From Terrimonas ginsenosidimutans (GTDB taxonomy: Bacteria; Bacteroidota; Bacteroidia; Chitinophagales; Chitinophagaceae), in NCBI RefSeq assembly GCF_022012415.1, contig NZ_JAKLTR010000014.1, positions 62,001 to 126,000 of the forward strand: 64,000 nt of DNA, read 5' to 3'. The notes under the pieces were generated by a model. That model had not been told where the DNA came from. It saw only the letters and a list, made by a program, of their open reading frames with translations, and ran no database searches. The translations under genes were made by a program, and so were the position numbers. Within the stretch, counting starts at the first letter, position 1. Each line of letters starts with the position of its first letter. Shown in pieces: positions 45,351-53,968 of the stretch.

Positions 45351-45382
45351 AAAGCCGGCCCTGAATAAAGGCCGGCTTTTTT
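45351..45382 (+). terminator. Rho-independent terminator of the M28 peptidase gene
   Basis: AAAGCCGGCC (45351-45360) and GGCCGGCTTT (45370-45379) pair perfectly, followed by further T residues. It lies 37 bp after the stop. Confidence 0.9.
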
Positions 45383-45533
45383 ATACCCGCAAGAGATATG
45401 TGCGGTTAAAATAGCTGTCAGACGAAACAACAAAAAATCAGAATCGTTCTTTTCCGGGTAAAAACACCTGCCGTTTGAAATATTTTTAAAGGAATATCAG
45501 GGGTTTGTGATGCTATCCGATTAAGAAGTTGTG

Positions 45534-45541
45534 TATTTTTG
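45534..45541 (+). promoter_or_regulatory. -7 box of the RRM protein gene
   Basis: TATTTTTG is an exact TAnnTTTG match 16 bp before the start at 45558. A TTTG at 45504-45507 is somewhat further upstream (26 bp) than the usual -33 spacing. Confidence 0.5.
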
Positions 45542-45557
45542 TCAAAATATAAACTCA

Positions 45558-46055
45558 ATGAAGATTTTCGTAGCCGGCCTGCCTTATGATCTTGATGATG
45601 CTGAACTCGAAGAAATATTTGAAAAGTTCGGTAAGATCATTTCAGCTAAAGTAGCAATGGACAGGGAGACAGGAAAGAGCAAAGGATTTGGCTTTGTAGA
45701 AATGCTGAATGATGACGAAGCAAAAGATGCAATAGAGAGCCTTAACGATATATCATTGGGTAAAAAACCGTTGGTGGTGAAGGCGGCTGATGAGCGTGGC
45801 GGAAGCGGCGGTGGCGGTGGATACCAGGGTGGCGGCTATCAGGGCGGCGGAGGCGGTAATCGTGGCGGTGGCGGCGGTTATGGCGGCGGCGGCAACCGTG
45901 GCGGCGGAGGCGGTTACGGCGGTGGTGGTGGAAACCGTGGCGGCGGAGGCGGTTATGGAGGCGGCGGCGGTGGAAACCGTGGCGGCGGAGGCGGTGGTTA
46001 CCAGGGCGGTGGCGGAGGCTATCAGGGCGGTGGCGGCGGAGGAAGAAGATATTGA
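45558..46055 (+). CDS. Glycine-rich RNA-binding protein (single RRM)
   Basis: 165 residues from 45558; the extension to 45531 is unlikely. The RRM covers residues 1-78: RNP2 is IFVAGL (3-8), RNP1 is KGFGFVEM, with typical LPYDLDDAELEEIFEKFGKI. The second half is a low-complexity Gly-rich tail of repeating GGGGY, GGGNRGGGGG and YQGG units. This resembles the cold-induced Rbp proteins of cyanobacteria and plant GRPs. The protein binds RNA in the cytosol; a role at low temperature is likely by analogy. The DNA of the tail is a GGC/GGT-rich near-tandem repeat. Confidence 0.92.
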   Translation: MKIFVAGLPYDLDDAELEEIFEKFGKIISAKVAMDRETGKSKGFGFVEMLNDDEAKDAIESLNDISLGKKPLVVKAADERGGSGGGGGYQGGGYQGGGGGNRGGGGGYGGGGNRGGGGGYGGGGGNRGGGGGYGGGGGGNRGGGGGGYQGGGGGYQGGGGGGRRY

Positions 46056-46171
46056 TCGCTCTTCTCTGTCACACACATTGCTTTCGAAGTCTTATTACCG
46101 TCTACCGATGTAAACAGTTCCTTTTTGTTTCACATCAATGGCAGGTAGACTGAATAAAAAGGTTAAATTAA

Positions 46172-46232
46172 ATACTTCCGTATAAAAGAAATAGCTGGCT
46201 TAGTGCCAGCTATTTCTTTTATACGGAAGTAT
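46172..46232. repeat. Perfect 28-bp hairpin downstream of the RRM gene
   Basis: Bases 46172-46199 are the exact reverse complement of 46205-46232, with the loop TTAGT. The stem starts ATACTTCCGTATAAAAG and ends at GGC/GCC. It lies 117 bp after the RRM stop and 131 bp before the stop of the small minus-strand gene, in a convergent gap. There is no T tract. Confidence 0.92.
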
Positions 46233-46362
46233 CATTGCTATTATCCTCAACTATTGCATGTAAACTAATATCAACTCTGTATTCGTCTTCTAAGTTGATC
46301 GCGTATTACTTTCACTTATACTAAAGATACGTACAACGGTCAATGGACAAAAGTCAACGATC

Positions 46363-46542
46363 TTACGCTGTCGCGCTGTTTGCGTGTCCCTTAGCGCGTG
46401 AAAAAATATTCGTCAGATGATGCTTCGCTTTTCGTGAAAGATCTTTCACTTCTTCTGCACCTTTCCCACTACGATAACGTTTGTACAGGTATGCTGCTCC
46501 GGCAATTGCAAGTGCGCCACCAATGATCATATTCCTTTTCAT
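46363..46542 (-). CDS. 59-residue single-helix membrane protein
   Basis: Starts ATG at 46542 and ends TAA at 46363. The N-terminus is a membrane helix (MIIGGALAIAGAAYLYKRY, about 5-23) followed by a basic, amphipathic tail (VKDLSRKAKHHLTNIFSRAK). It resembles the many small Bacteroidota and YtxH-like proteins with one helix and a charged tail. I do not recognise a named family. It stands alone between the 28-bp hairpin and the App1-like gene. Confidence 0.6.
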   Translation of the reverse strand: MKRNMIIGGALAIAGAAYLYKRYRSGKGAEEVKDLSRKAKHHLTNIFSRAKGHANSATA

Positions 46543-46682
46543 AATTTACGGTTTTAGTTATTAATCAATTTCAGATAATGTAAAACAATCACTGTGCCAG
46601 TTGAGCGACCCCGACCTGTAAAATCAGCTGAAAATGTCTAAGACAATAAATATCAGCGATCGTCAGTGGAAAAATTTACACA

Positions 46683-47672
46683 CTACGCAGTAATAAGACC
46701 AATACTACGCGAATGGGCAATGGCTTCATCACTCGAGTCAAACAAACAGGTATGAACATCTTTTTCCTGCGCCAATCGGGCCAGTAACAAACGGGTATCT
46801 TCCTTCTTATGAGCACTTGCATTCCTTATGTATATAGCATGTATCCGTTCAGGATATTTCATCGCAACCTGGGAATATATGGCGGGGTCCTGCTGCGTGT
46901 TATCACCAAGAAGTATAAACTTCTGATTAGGGAATGTTTCGAGTATACGCATCACGCGAAGAAGCTTACCATTGTGTTTTGTCTTTCCTGTCTTAAAGAT
47001 CTCAAACCAACGCTTCACCTGGTTTAGCAAAAAAGCTCCTTCCGGCAATCCCTGGTGTCTGAAAAAATCAACAAGATAATCGTACAGGTTCCATTCGCTG
47101 CTGGATACATAAAAGAAAGGATTACGCATTTCATCCGCGGTATGGGCAATGGATAAAAGACGGTAATGCTCTGCCACTCCTTCAAATGCTTTCCGGGTAC
47201 GTGGGTTGGTAGTGAATAATGTTCTTAACCGCCGCCAGACGGTTGAAGAATGTGAGATCAATACCGTATCATCAATATCAGAGATAAAACCAAACTGCGT
47301 GATATGCGGCACAAAAAGTCTCCCCCTTCCTGCTACTGCCGGATCTTCATCAAGCCTGACGTCCACGTCATGCCAGCCCGCCTCCAGATGCACAACGGAC
47401 TCCCATTCGAATTTGATAAAACCATCAGACTCTGTCACGGCGCTTAAGACCTGATCACCCCAATGCAGCGTCACCCGGGCATTACTTACCGGTTTTACGG
47501 CAAATAACTTTAACAGGTAGACCATATTGGTCAGAATACTTTCGCTGTAAGGGTTGGCCGTCTGCGGTTTACCTGCAAAGACATGCCCGTACAGTAAAAG
47601 ATCCTGGGAGTGACCATAACCGTGGTACAGTTTTATATAGTATTCGCTGCGCTGGGATGTGTTCTTGCTCAT
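46683..47672 (-). CDS. App1-like phosphatidate phosphatase (DUF2183)
   Basis: 329 residues from 47672; a longer frame to 47780 would run into the divergent gene. The C-terminal HAD-type domain has the DxDxT motif in FISDIDDTVLIS (about residues 147-158), a conserved YVSSSEWNLYDYLVDFF segment and KFILLGDNTQQDPAIY. The N-terminal part (about 20-130) is a beta-sandwich (VTLHWGDQVLSAV). Yeast App1 removes phosphate from phosphatidic acid to give diacylglycerol. The gene is divergent from a diacylglycerol kinase gene, which catalyses the reverse conversion, with only 22 bp between start codons. Confidence 0.88.
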   Translation of the reverse strand: MSKNTSQRSEYYIKLYHGYGHSQDLLLYGHVFAGKPQTANPYSESILTNMVYLLKLFAVKPVSNARVTLHWGDQVLSAVTESDGFIKFEWESVVHLEAGWHDVDVRLDEDPAVAGRGRLFVPHITQFGFISDIDDTVLISHSSTVWRRLRTLFTTNPRTRKAFEGVAEHYRLLSIAHTADEMRNPFFYVSSSEWNLYDYLVDFFRHQGLPEGAFLLNQVKRWFEIFKTGKTKHNGKLLRVMRILETFPNQKFILLGDNTQQDPAIYSQVAMKYPERIHAIYIRNASAHKKEDTRLLLARLAQEKDVHTCLFDSSDEAIAHSRSIGLITA

Positions 47673-47694
47673 CCCTTCTAAAATAATAAATACA

Positions 47695-48603
47695 ATGCCA
47701 GCATCGTCCATACACCAATCTGAAACGTATAAAAAAAATAATTGGCTGTTTATCGTCAACCCGGGTTCCGGGCGGAACAATACTGACTGGGAAACCGAGA
47801 TCCGTCAGTTTTTCGAACCTCGCGGTGAAGAGTTCGAGATCTTCGAACTGCCGGATCCCTGCAACCCGGAAATTCTAAAAGATAAGATCTCCTCAAGCAA
47901 GGCCAACCGGGTGATCGCGGTTGGAGGAGATGGCACCGTTAAACTGGTTGCCGGCTTCCTGGTGAATACGGATAAGGAACTGGGCATTCTTCCTGCCGGC
48001 TCTGCAAATGGACTGGCGAAAGAACTCAACATTCCCTCCAAACCAAAAGAAGCTCTTGAATACTGTCTTTCCTCCAGGACACAGCGAATACATCTTGTTA
48101 AGATCAATGATGAGCTTTGCATCCACCTTGCTGATATCGGCTTTAATGCTTTCCTGGTAAAAACCTTCGAACAGCAGCAAGGCCGCGGAATGTGGGGATA
48201 TCTCAAAGCTGCGCTAAAGATCATCTGGCGTCACCCCCATATGGATATCAAAATACAATCGGATGGAAAAGAAATCACACAACGTGCGGCAATGGTGGTA
48301 GTCGCCAACGCAACGCGGTATGGAAGCGGCGCCGTGATCAATCCGCTTGGGCGCCTGGATGATGATCTCTTCGAGATCGTTGTCGTAAAAAAGATCTCTT
48401 TTAAAGAAATATTCAAAATGATGGTGACCCACCGGCCTTATGATCATGATAAAACGGAAGTGTTTCAGACAGGCCGTATTGAGATCAAATCACGCCGTCG
48501 GGTCCATTTCCAGGTAGACGGTGAATACCTCGGCAAAACAGATCGGATCATGGCTTCCATCGTGAAAAACGCATTACAGGTGATAATGCCCGCTGAAAAA
48601 TAA
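47695..48603 (+). CDS. Diacylglycerol/lipid kinase (DAGK catalytic domain)
   Basis: 302 residues from 47695; the frame extends to 47659 but then overlaps the divergent start. Signature segments: WLFIVNPGSGRNN, nucleotide site AVGGDGTVKLVAGFL (about residues 80-94), LGILPAGSANGLAKEL, and YGSGAVINPLGRLDDDLFEIVVV in the C-terminal beta-sandwich. These are the conserved blocks of DAGKc/YegS/BmrU proteins, which phosphorylate diacylglycerol or related lipids. The predicted product, phosphatidic acid, is the substrate expected for the divergent App1-like enzyme. Confidence 0.92.
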   Translation: MPASSIHQSETYKKNNWLFIVNPGSGRNNTDWETEIRQFFEPRGEEFEIFELPDPCNPEILKDKISSSKANRVIAVGGDGTVKLVAGFLVNTDKELGILPAGSANGLAKELNIPSKPKEALEYCLSSRTQRIHLVKINDELCIHLADIGFNAFLVKTFEQQQGRGMWGYLKAALKIIWRHPHMDIKIQSDGKEITQRAAMVVVANATRYGSGAVINPLGRLDDDLFEIVVVKKISFKEIFKMMVTHRPYDHDKTEVFQTGRIEIKSRRRVHFQVDGEYLGKTDRIMASIVKNALQVIMPAEK

Positions 48604-48883
48604 AGGTACCTTTCTCAGGCAATATCCCCCAGGGTTTAATCTGCGTGGATAAGAAGATCCGTTTTAATAATCCCTTAACTACATAGATAGAACGAGACCT
48701 CAACTACGGTTCAACAGACATCAATCACAATGCAGTGTTTGTTAAAATCATCTCCTTTCAAAAGTGTTATTTCCAGTCAGTTATTTCGTTCAATGTTTGA
48801 ACGTTAACATTCCGGTTTTTCATGGCATTCTTTCTGTTTTAAGGTGGATGTAAAAGCAATTATTCATTTTAAAATCTGAGATT

Positions 48884-49348
48884 ATGAAAAAGACATTTAC
48901 ACTTTTAAGTTTACTGGCGGTTACCGTTATCCTGTTAACCGCATGTTCCGGAAGAGCAGGCAACGAACAAGCTGTAAAGGGCGTATCGTATGAAGACACA
49001 GTCGGCTTTTCTCAATTCCAGCAATGGAAAGCACAGAACGAAAGAGTTGACCCGGTCAGCAACTATCAGGCGGGCGCAAAACAACAGGTTGTGTATGTAA
49101 ATACGCCTCCAAAGGTGGTAACTAAAAAAGTCTACACTCCTGCTTCTCAACCTGTAGCCGCGAAGAAAAAAGGATGGAGTAAAGCCGCGAAGGGTACAGC
49201 CATCGGTGCTGGCTCAGGTGCAGTGCTTGGCGCAGTGATCAATAAAAAGAACCGTGCATTAGGTGGTGTGATCGGCGGTGTACTGGGCGGAGGTATTGGG
49301 TATGGTATAGGCCGGTCAATGGATAAGAAAGATGGCCGGGTTCAATAA
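48884..49348 (+). CDS. Glycine-zipper lipoprotein (YMGG type)
   Basis: 154 residues with a lipoprotein signal (VTVILLTACSGR, Cys21). The middle (about 40-95) is low in predicted structure. The C-terminal third is a glycine-zipper pair, GTAIGAGSGAVLGAVI and ALGGVIGGVLGGGIGYGIG, which usually forms two membrane-associated helices. Proteins of this type are envelope components, often raised under envelope stress. It stands alone, 280 bp downstream of the kinase gene; that gap shows no repeat or promoter that I can defend. Confidence 0.85.
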   Translation: MKKTFTLLSLLAVTVILLTACSGRAGNEQAVKGVSYEDTVGFSQFQQWKAQNERVDPVSNYQAGAKQQVVYVNTPPKVVTKKVYTPASQPVAAKKKGWSKAAKGTAIGAGSGAVLGAVINKKNRALGGVIGGVLGGGIGYGIGRSMDKKDGRVQ

Positions 49349-49350
49349 GA

Positions 49351-49460
49351 CGTCAGGATCGCCTGACGCAATACCCCAGCGATCTACGCAGTTATTAAGC
49401 GCGCAGAGCGCAGATAGCACTGATCTGACAGAAGATGCTATCTGCGTATCTGCGCGTTTT
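49351..49460. repeat. Two successive hairpins in a convergent gap
   Basis: The first is CGTCAGG-ATCG-CCTGACG (49351-49368), directly after the stop. The second pairs GCGCAGAGCGCAGATAGCA (49401-49419) with its near-complement at 49436-49454. The words resemble the CGCAAAGAGCGC family seen at other gene ends. Confidence 0.75.
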
Positions 49461-49496
49461 ATTTGCGTCAATCAACGGGAACCCCCGCCAGACCGT

Positions 49497-50264
49497 TTAT
49501 GATGAATTCCGTGCGAGGGACGAACCAGGATAAATCTGTTCTTTTAATACCCTTCTCAAATATTTTTCTACCTCATCCCGAAAGATGGCTCCCCCGATAC
49601 TGTTCAGATGAAGACCATCAATTGTGAGCAATAATCCACGTTCTTCACTCAAGCTATCTGCCCGTTTGAACAGCGCACATTGCCATCTGTCAAGCCAGCT
49701 TACCCGGAAGAAATTCTCCAGGAAATAGTCCTTGGTTTCCTTATTCCCGAGATACTCATCCATTCTTTTACCTGCATCAGCCACCATGCATTGATCACGT
49801 CTGGCTATTTTCCGGATCACCTCGTTTACCTCTTCCCTTTTTTCATTAAGATGAAATGAAGGCATCTCGTTCATTCGTCCTACCGTCAGTATAATGATCC
49901 GTGCATTTGTATAACTGCGTATCAGATCCACGGTTTGTGAATACGCTTCTTCAAATTCTCTCATTGAGCGCCTTGGTGCATATCCTTGTTTTATGAGATG
50001 TTGATGAGCCGTTTTGAACAAAAAACCTTTAGATGGAAGATGAGGGATCAGCAGGTCGTTTGCACCACCATTAAAAACAATGTAGTCATAAGAACCGCCT
50101 TTTTGAAAGATGGCTTCCAGGCGCTGATTGATCTTTACAAGCGTATCCCCGTTCACACCCTGGTTTGTTATTTGCCATTCAGGGAAGGCATTGGCAAGAT
50201 CGTTCACCCAATCCACTCCCACAGTTCCCCGGATAATACTATCCCCTATAAAAAGTATTCGCAT
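49497..50264 (-). CDS. SGNH/GDSL-type hydrolase
   Basis: 255 residues, no signal peptide. Block I is LFIGDSIIRG with the nucleophile Ser8; block II is GVNGD; block III is FNGGANDLLIP (Asn); block V is DGLHLNSIGG, carrying Asp and His. These four blocks define SGNH hydrolases, which cleave esters (acyl, acetyl or thioesters). The substrate is not predictable. It ends with a charged, non-hydrophobic C-terminus. Monocistronic on the minus strand. Confidence 0.9.
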   Translation of the reverse strand: MRILFIGDSIIRGTVGVDWVNDLANAFPEWQITNQGVNGDTLVKINQRLEAIFQKGGSYDYIVFNGGANDLLIPHLPSKGFLFKTAHQHLIKQGYAPRRSMREFEEAYSQTVDLIRSYTNARIIILTVGRMNEMPSFHLNEKREEVNEVIRKIARRDQCMVADAGKRMDEYLGNKETKDYFLENFFRVSWLDRWQCALFKRADSLSEERGLLLTIDGLHLNSIGGAIFRDEVEKYLRRVLKEQIYPGSSLARNSS

Positions 50265-50643
50265 GAGGTGTAAAACTAAAGGCAGAAGCCGGGCTGACCA
50301 TGCTAAAATGAGTGAAACGACGATTGAAGAGGATGGATTGCAGGCAGCTGGACTTAGGAGGGTTTAATTGCCTGAAATTGCGGTTCGCGAATTGCACCAG
50401 CCGGGAGATTTACCTCCCTGACTCAGATCCGCAGTAACCTTCTACTCAAATCATCAGATCGGCATAATCTGCCCTGCAAATCATCATGATCCGCATAAAC
50501 CTTAGCTGATCAACTAAAAAGATATCTCCACAAGCCTCGCCGCCTGCATGAAAAACAATATAAGCAACCACTAAACTCTTAAACTGTTAAACTGTTAAAC
50601 TATTAAACTTTAAACTCTTAAACTTTACCTCCCTCCCCCCCCT
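50265..50643. other. 379-bp gap with two kinds of word repeats
   Basis: Around 50440-50510 a degenerate direct repeat AAATCATCA(T)GATC(C/G)GCATAA appears twice, with a partial third copy (CTCAGATCCGCAGTAA). Then 50571-50626 repeats the word TTAAACT(C/G/A)TTAAAC, the AGTTTAAA family in inverted orientation, as a single arm. The gap separates two minus-strand genes; the arm lies just 3' of the FUSC gene. No promoter box is clear. Confidence 0.6.
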
Positions 50644-52866
50644 TCACACCCCCACCGTTCTCACAATCTTCTTCACATCCTGCGACGTCTTGTAGACAAA
50701 ATAGAACTGATCCGTGATGGACTTGAACGTGCTGAGGTATTTCTTTCCGGCAGACTCAAGCACACCTTCCCTCAATTCCTGTTGACGGGTTTGCATCAGC
50801 GCATTGATCTTCTGATCAAGTAATGCCAGTGGATTTGTTTCATTCTTTTTGGGAGGATCGGTATAAGGATTTTCAAGGTAACGACCCGCTGCTGATAACT
50901 CCGCCACACTCGCTTTGATCAGCGGATCATAATCGGGCATGATATACTCCGGCTGCAATGTGTCAGCATAATATGTAAGTGTAGCAAAGTGTGATACCAG
51001 CATGTGCGAGGAGACAACAAAACGATGGAATTCTTTATAGTCACGTCGCTTGCTTTTCGGCTCTGACAACATCCTGTTGAATGCATCCGTCACATTCGCC
51101 AGGGAAACCCAGGCAGCTTTTCTCTTCTCTTTGCTCACCTGCTGATCATAGGCGGCGCCGGTGAAAGCATATGCGACACTTTCAAAATACTGTATAATAT
51201 CACTCACGAGATAACGCATTAACTCTCCTATCTGCTCACGCTCCCATATAGGAGGCAACAGGTAAGACGCTATAAACCCAACAATACAACCGATCAGCGT
51301 ATCAACGATCCGTTCCTGCACTACTTCCCTGAAATCATCCGGCTCAAGTATATGGAACATGAACAGCAGGTACATCGTGATCATTACCACGCTCGCAAGA
51401 TATTTCCATCGCATGAAGCTGTAACCACCGATCATGCTCAGTGCAAGCAACACAAGGATCGCTGTATTGTTCTTTACAAAAAACAATATGCCTCCGGCGA
51501 TAGCCGCACCGATCACCGTACCAACAAGACGCTGGATATTGCGTTGCCTTGTCAGCGTGTAGCCTGGTTTAAGAATGACGATCACTGTCAGGAGGATCCA
51601 GTATCCACGGCCAAACGGCAGCAATTGTCCGATGATAAAAGCAGCGAACGCAGCGATCGTGATCCGGAGAGAATGCCGGAAAATATTTGAGTTCAGCGAA
51701 AAGTTGTCCCAGAACTGTTGCGGATCGATCGTTTGCCGCGTAACATATTTAGACGGATCAGGTGTATCATTCTTGATCCGCTTCAGATTTCTGTCGTACG
51801 AGGTGTACTGATGCAGCGTTCTGATCCGCGCCGCAATATCATCAATGCTGTCAAGGATATGACGCAGACTGATAAATCCTTCGAGGTTTGCGGGATTGAG
51901 CGATTTCACACGAAGTTGCTGCAGGTGCTCCCGTTCAGTCACCAGCTCTTTGTCTATACCGGTATCATAACCCGATCTTTTCCCACTGATCAGTGAAAGC
52001 CCGATCTCATCCATTTCATCGGCAAGTGAGCGGATGATGGCCCCATATTCGGGAAGGATGCCGGTATCATCAAAATAAGAGTGAAGCTTTCGATAGTCCT
52101 GATGAGAGGTCATGGCGCGTTCCAGCAGATCCGAAACGTCCAGGAATACCATCATCAGGATCCGGCTGGTATGGGTTGATTCTTTAACAATGCTTCTGGT
52201 CTTGAACAACAGCTCCGCAACGAGATCCTGTTTCTGCTGCACATCTATCTGCGCATGCATCAGTTCACTATAACTCTCATCAATATCGGCAGCGGCAGCA
52301 TAAAACCCGGCTCTGGCTCTTAAATACGTAGCAGCGGACAATACATACTCTCCCATCGCCTGCTGGATCAGTTTATAGGGTCTGAGACTGTAAAGCACGA
52401 GACTTAATCCCGTATACCATAAACCGCCTCCCAGTATGTACAACGCAAAATAAACCACCTGCCAGCCGCTCATGGATTCATGCGTCATCATAACCATCAC
52501 CAGCAACGCTGCGATGCCGATAGCGGTTGCGCGGGCTCCGTACACCCCGATCATGGAAAAGAAAAAACAAAGGACCGGAAGCAATACCATGAACAGCCAT
52601 TTCACCGGCATCGCAAACCCGACCATCAGCGCTACTCCAAAGATCATCGCACTGCAGATCAGCAAACCATTCCTGCGGTGATGGATCGGCCCCGGATTAT
52701 CCGTAATGCTGACGCAAAGCGCGCCCAGTGAAATGAAAATACCAAGCTGCAGATGACCATAGTAGCCCAGTATCAAAGAAGGCAGTAATACACCAGCGGT
52801 GATACGCACGCCGTCTGCGAGGTAGTGACTGTAAATAAAGCGGCGGTATTCTTTGATGTAGTCCAT
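50644..52866 (-). CDS. FUSC-family (YccS/YhfK-like) inner-membrane protein
   Basis: 740 residues from 52866 (MDYIKEYRRFIYSHYLADGV); a longer frame to 52953 overlaps the divergent gene. Two clusters of about five to six membrane helices are seen, around residues 20-190 and 385-530, each followed by a soluble helical region. This duplicated layout is that of the FUSC/YccS/aromatic-acid exporter group. The second cluster has LPFGRGYWILLTVIVILKP and TRQRNIQRLVGTVIGAAIAG, typical of the FUSC core. The function is probably export of aromatic or toxic organic acids, but the substrate is unknown. Confidence 0.88.
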   Translation of the reverse strand: MDYIKEYRRFIYSHYLADGVRITAGVLLPSLILGYYGHLQLGIFISLGALCVSITDNPGPIHHRRNGLLICSAMIFGVALMVGFAMPVKWLFMVLLPVLCFFFSMIGVYGARATAIGIAALLVMVMMTHESMSGWQVVYFALYILGGGLWYTGLSLVLYSLRPYKLIQQAMGEYVLSAATYLRARAGFYAAAADIDESYSELMHAQIDVQQKQDLVAELLFKTRSIVKESTHTSRILMMVFLDVSDLLERAMTSHQDYRKLHSYFDDTGILPEYGAIIRSLADEMDEIGLSLISGKRSGYDTGIDKELVTEREHLQQLRVKSLNPANLEGFISLRHILDSIDDIAARIRTLHQYTSYDRNLKRIKNDTPDPSKYVTRQTIDPQQFWDNFSLNSNIFRHSLRITIAAFAAFIIGQLLPFGRGYWILLTVIVILKPGYTLTRQRNIQRLVGTVIGAAIAGGILFFVKNNTAILVLLALSMIGGYSFMRWKYLASVVMITMYLLFMFHILEPDDFREVVQERIVDTLIGCIVGFIASYLLPPIWEREQIGELMRYLVSDIIQYFESVAYAFTGAAYDQQVSKEKRKAAWVSLANVTDAFNRMLSEPKSKRRDYKEFHRFVVSSHMLVSHFATLTYYADTLQPEYIMPDYDPLIKASVAELSAAGRYLENPYTDPPKKNETNPLALLDQKINALMQTRQQELREGVLESAGKKYLSTFKSITDQFYFVYKTSQDVKKIVRTVGV

Positions 52867-52874
52867 CTGGTTTG

Positions 52875-52934
52875 CAAATATAACACGCTTGAAATTAATC
52901 ACTCTGTTGTGCGTCGCCTCCGGGCTACGCACAA
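52875..52934. promoter_or_regulatory. Divergent promoter region of the FUSC and aldo/keto reductase genes
   Basis: On the minus strand TATATTTG (52882-52875) is an exact -7 box 9 nt before the FUSC start. An inverted repeat TTGTGCGT (52907-52914) / ACGCACAA (52927-52934) follows and could be a shared operator. A weaker -7 (TAACTTCG, 52941-52948) sits next to the reductase start. Confidence 0.5.
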
Positions 52935-52951
52935 GTTCACTAACTTCGCCC

Positions 52952-53842
52952 ATGACCTATCACCAACTCGGCAGATCCACTCTGCACCCCTCCTCCATCG
53001 GATTCGGTTGCATGTCCCTCAAACCAGGTAACCCCGGAAACGGGAACATCCTGCTCCGCGCCGTTGATCTCGGTATAAACTTCTTCGACACCGCTGATCT
53101 TTACGACAAAGGAGAAAATGAAATCCTGCTCGGAAAAGCCGTTAAAGCAAAAAGAAAAGAGATCCTGCTTGCCACCAAAGTCGGCAATCAATGGCGTGCC
53201 GATGGCAGCGGCTGGGATTGGAATGCCCGTAAAGCCTACATCCTTTCCGCCGCAGAGAAAAGCCTGCAACGTTTACAGACCGATTACATCGATCTTTACC
53301 AGCTTCACGGTGGAATGATCACCGACAATATCCCCGAGACCATCGAGGCATTTGAAGAACTAAAACAAGCCGGAAAGATCCGGGCATATGGTATCTCTTC
53401 CATCCGCCCAAATGTGATCAGGGAGTACACCAAACATTCTTCCATCGATTCCGTAATGATGCAATACAGCTTACTCGACCGAAGACCGGAAGAAGAATGT
53501 ATACCCCTTCTCCAACAAAACAATATCAGCGTATTGAGCCGTGGCGGCCTCGCACAGGGAATACTGGTTGACAAACCTGCTAAAGATTACCTGGGACTGT
53601 CTGCTGCTGAAGCACAAAACGCAGCGAACGCGATCAACCAACTTTCATCAGCTGAACGTACTGCTGCGCAAACGGCATTGCAATTCGTCCTGTCACAGAT
53701 ACCCATCGCCATTGCCGGTATCAGGACGATGGAGCAATTACAAGAGATCGCTGCAACAACAAACACCTCTCCACTTACTGAACAGGAAATTGAACGATTG
53801 AAAGCAAGTGTGCCCGGAATAAAATACTCTGATCACCGCTGA
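52952..53842 (+). CDS. Aldo/keto reductase
   Basis: 296 residues from 52952 (MTYHQLGRSTLHPSSIGFGCM). It has the family's Asp-Tyr-Lys-His arrangement: FFDTADLYDKGENE gives catalytic Asp and Tyr, LLATKVGNQ gives Lys, and DLYQLHGG gives His. Later segments VMMQYSLLDRRPEEE and LSQIPIAIAGIRTMEQL fit the NADPH-binding end. The family reduces aldehydes and ketones with NADPH. The substrate is unknown. It is divergent from the FUSC gene, so the two may be co-regulated in detoxification; that is inference. Confidence 0.93.
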   Translation: MTYHQLGRSTLHPSSIGFGCMSLKPGNPGNGNILLRAVDLGINFFDTADLYDKGENEILLGKAVKAKRKEILLATKVGNQWRADGSGWDWNARKAYILSAAEKSLQRLQTDYIDLYQLHGGMITDNIPETIEAFEELKQAGKIRAYGISSIRPNVIREYTKHSSIDSVMMQYSLLDRRPEEECIPLLQQNNISVLSRGGLAQGILVDKPAKDYLGLSAAEAQNAANAINQLSSAERTAAQTALQFVLSQIPIAIAGIRTMEQLQEIAATTNTSPLTEQEIERLKASVPGIKYSDHR

Positions 53843-53861
53843 ACAGATATGCTCTAAACGT

Positions 53862-53955
53862 CGAAAGGTTTAATAGTTTAAAAGTTCAACGGGACACTAA
53901 CATGATAGTGGCACCGTTCAAACCTTAAAACTATTAAACCTTTAACTTTTAACTT
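53862..53955. repeat. AGTTTAAAAG-type inverted repeat with central hairpin
   Basis: The left arm carries AGGTTTAATAGTTTAAAAG. The right arm carries its complement (CTATTAAACCTTTAACTTTT). Between them CACTA-ACATGA-TAGTG forms a small hairpin. It lies in a convergent gap between the aldo/keto reductase and helicase genes and shares its word with 6268 and 50571. Confidence 0.75.
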
Positions 53956-53968
53956 ACGCTCCGGCTGA

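Noticed and set aside
45753-46113. Long Ala/Val/Thr-rich frames on both strands overlapping the RRM gene tail
   Set aside because: They are shadows of the GGN-rich repeat coding for the glycine tail and have no domain or start context.
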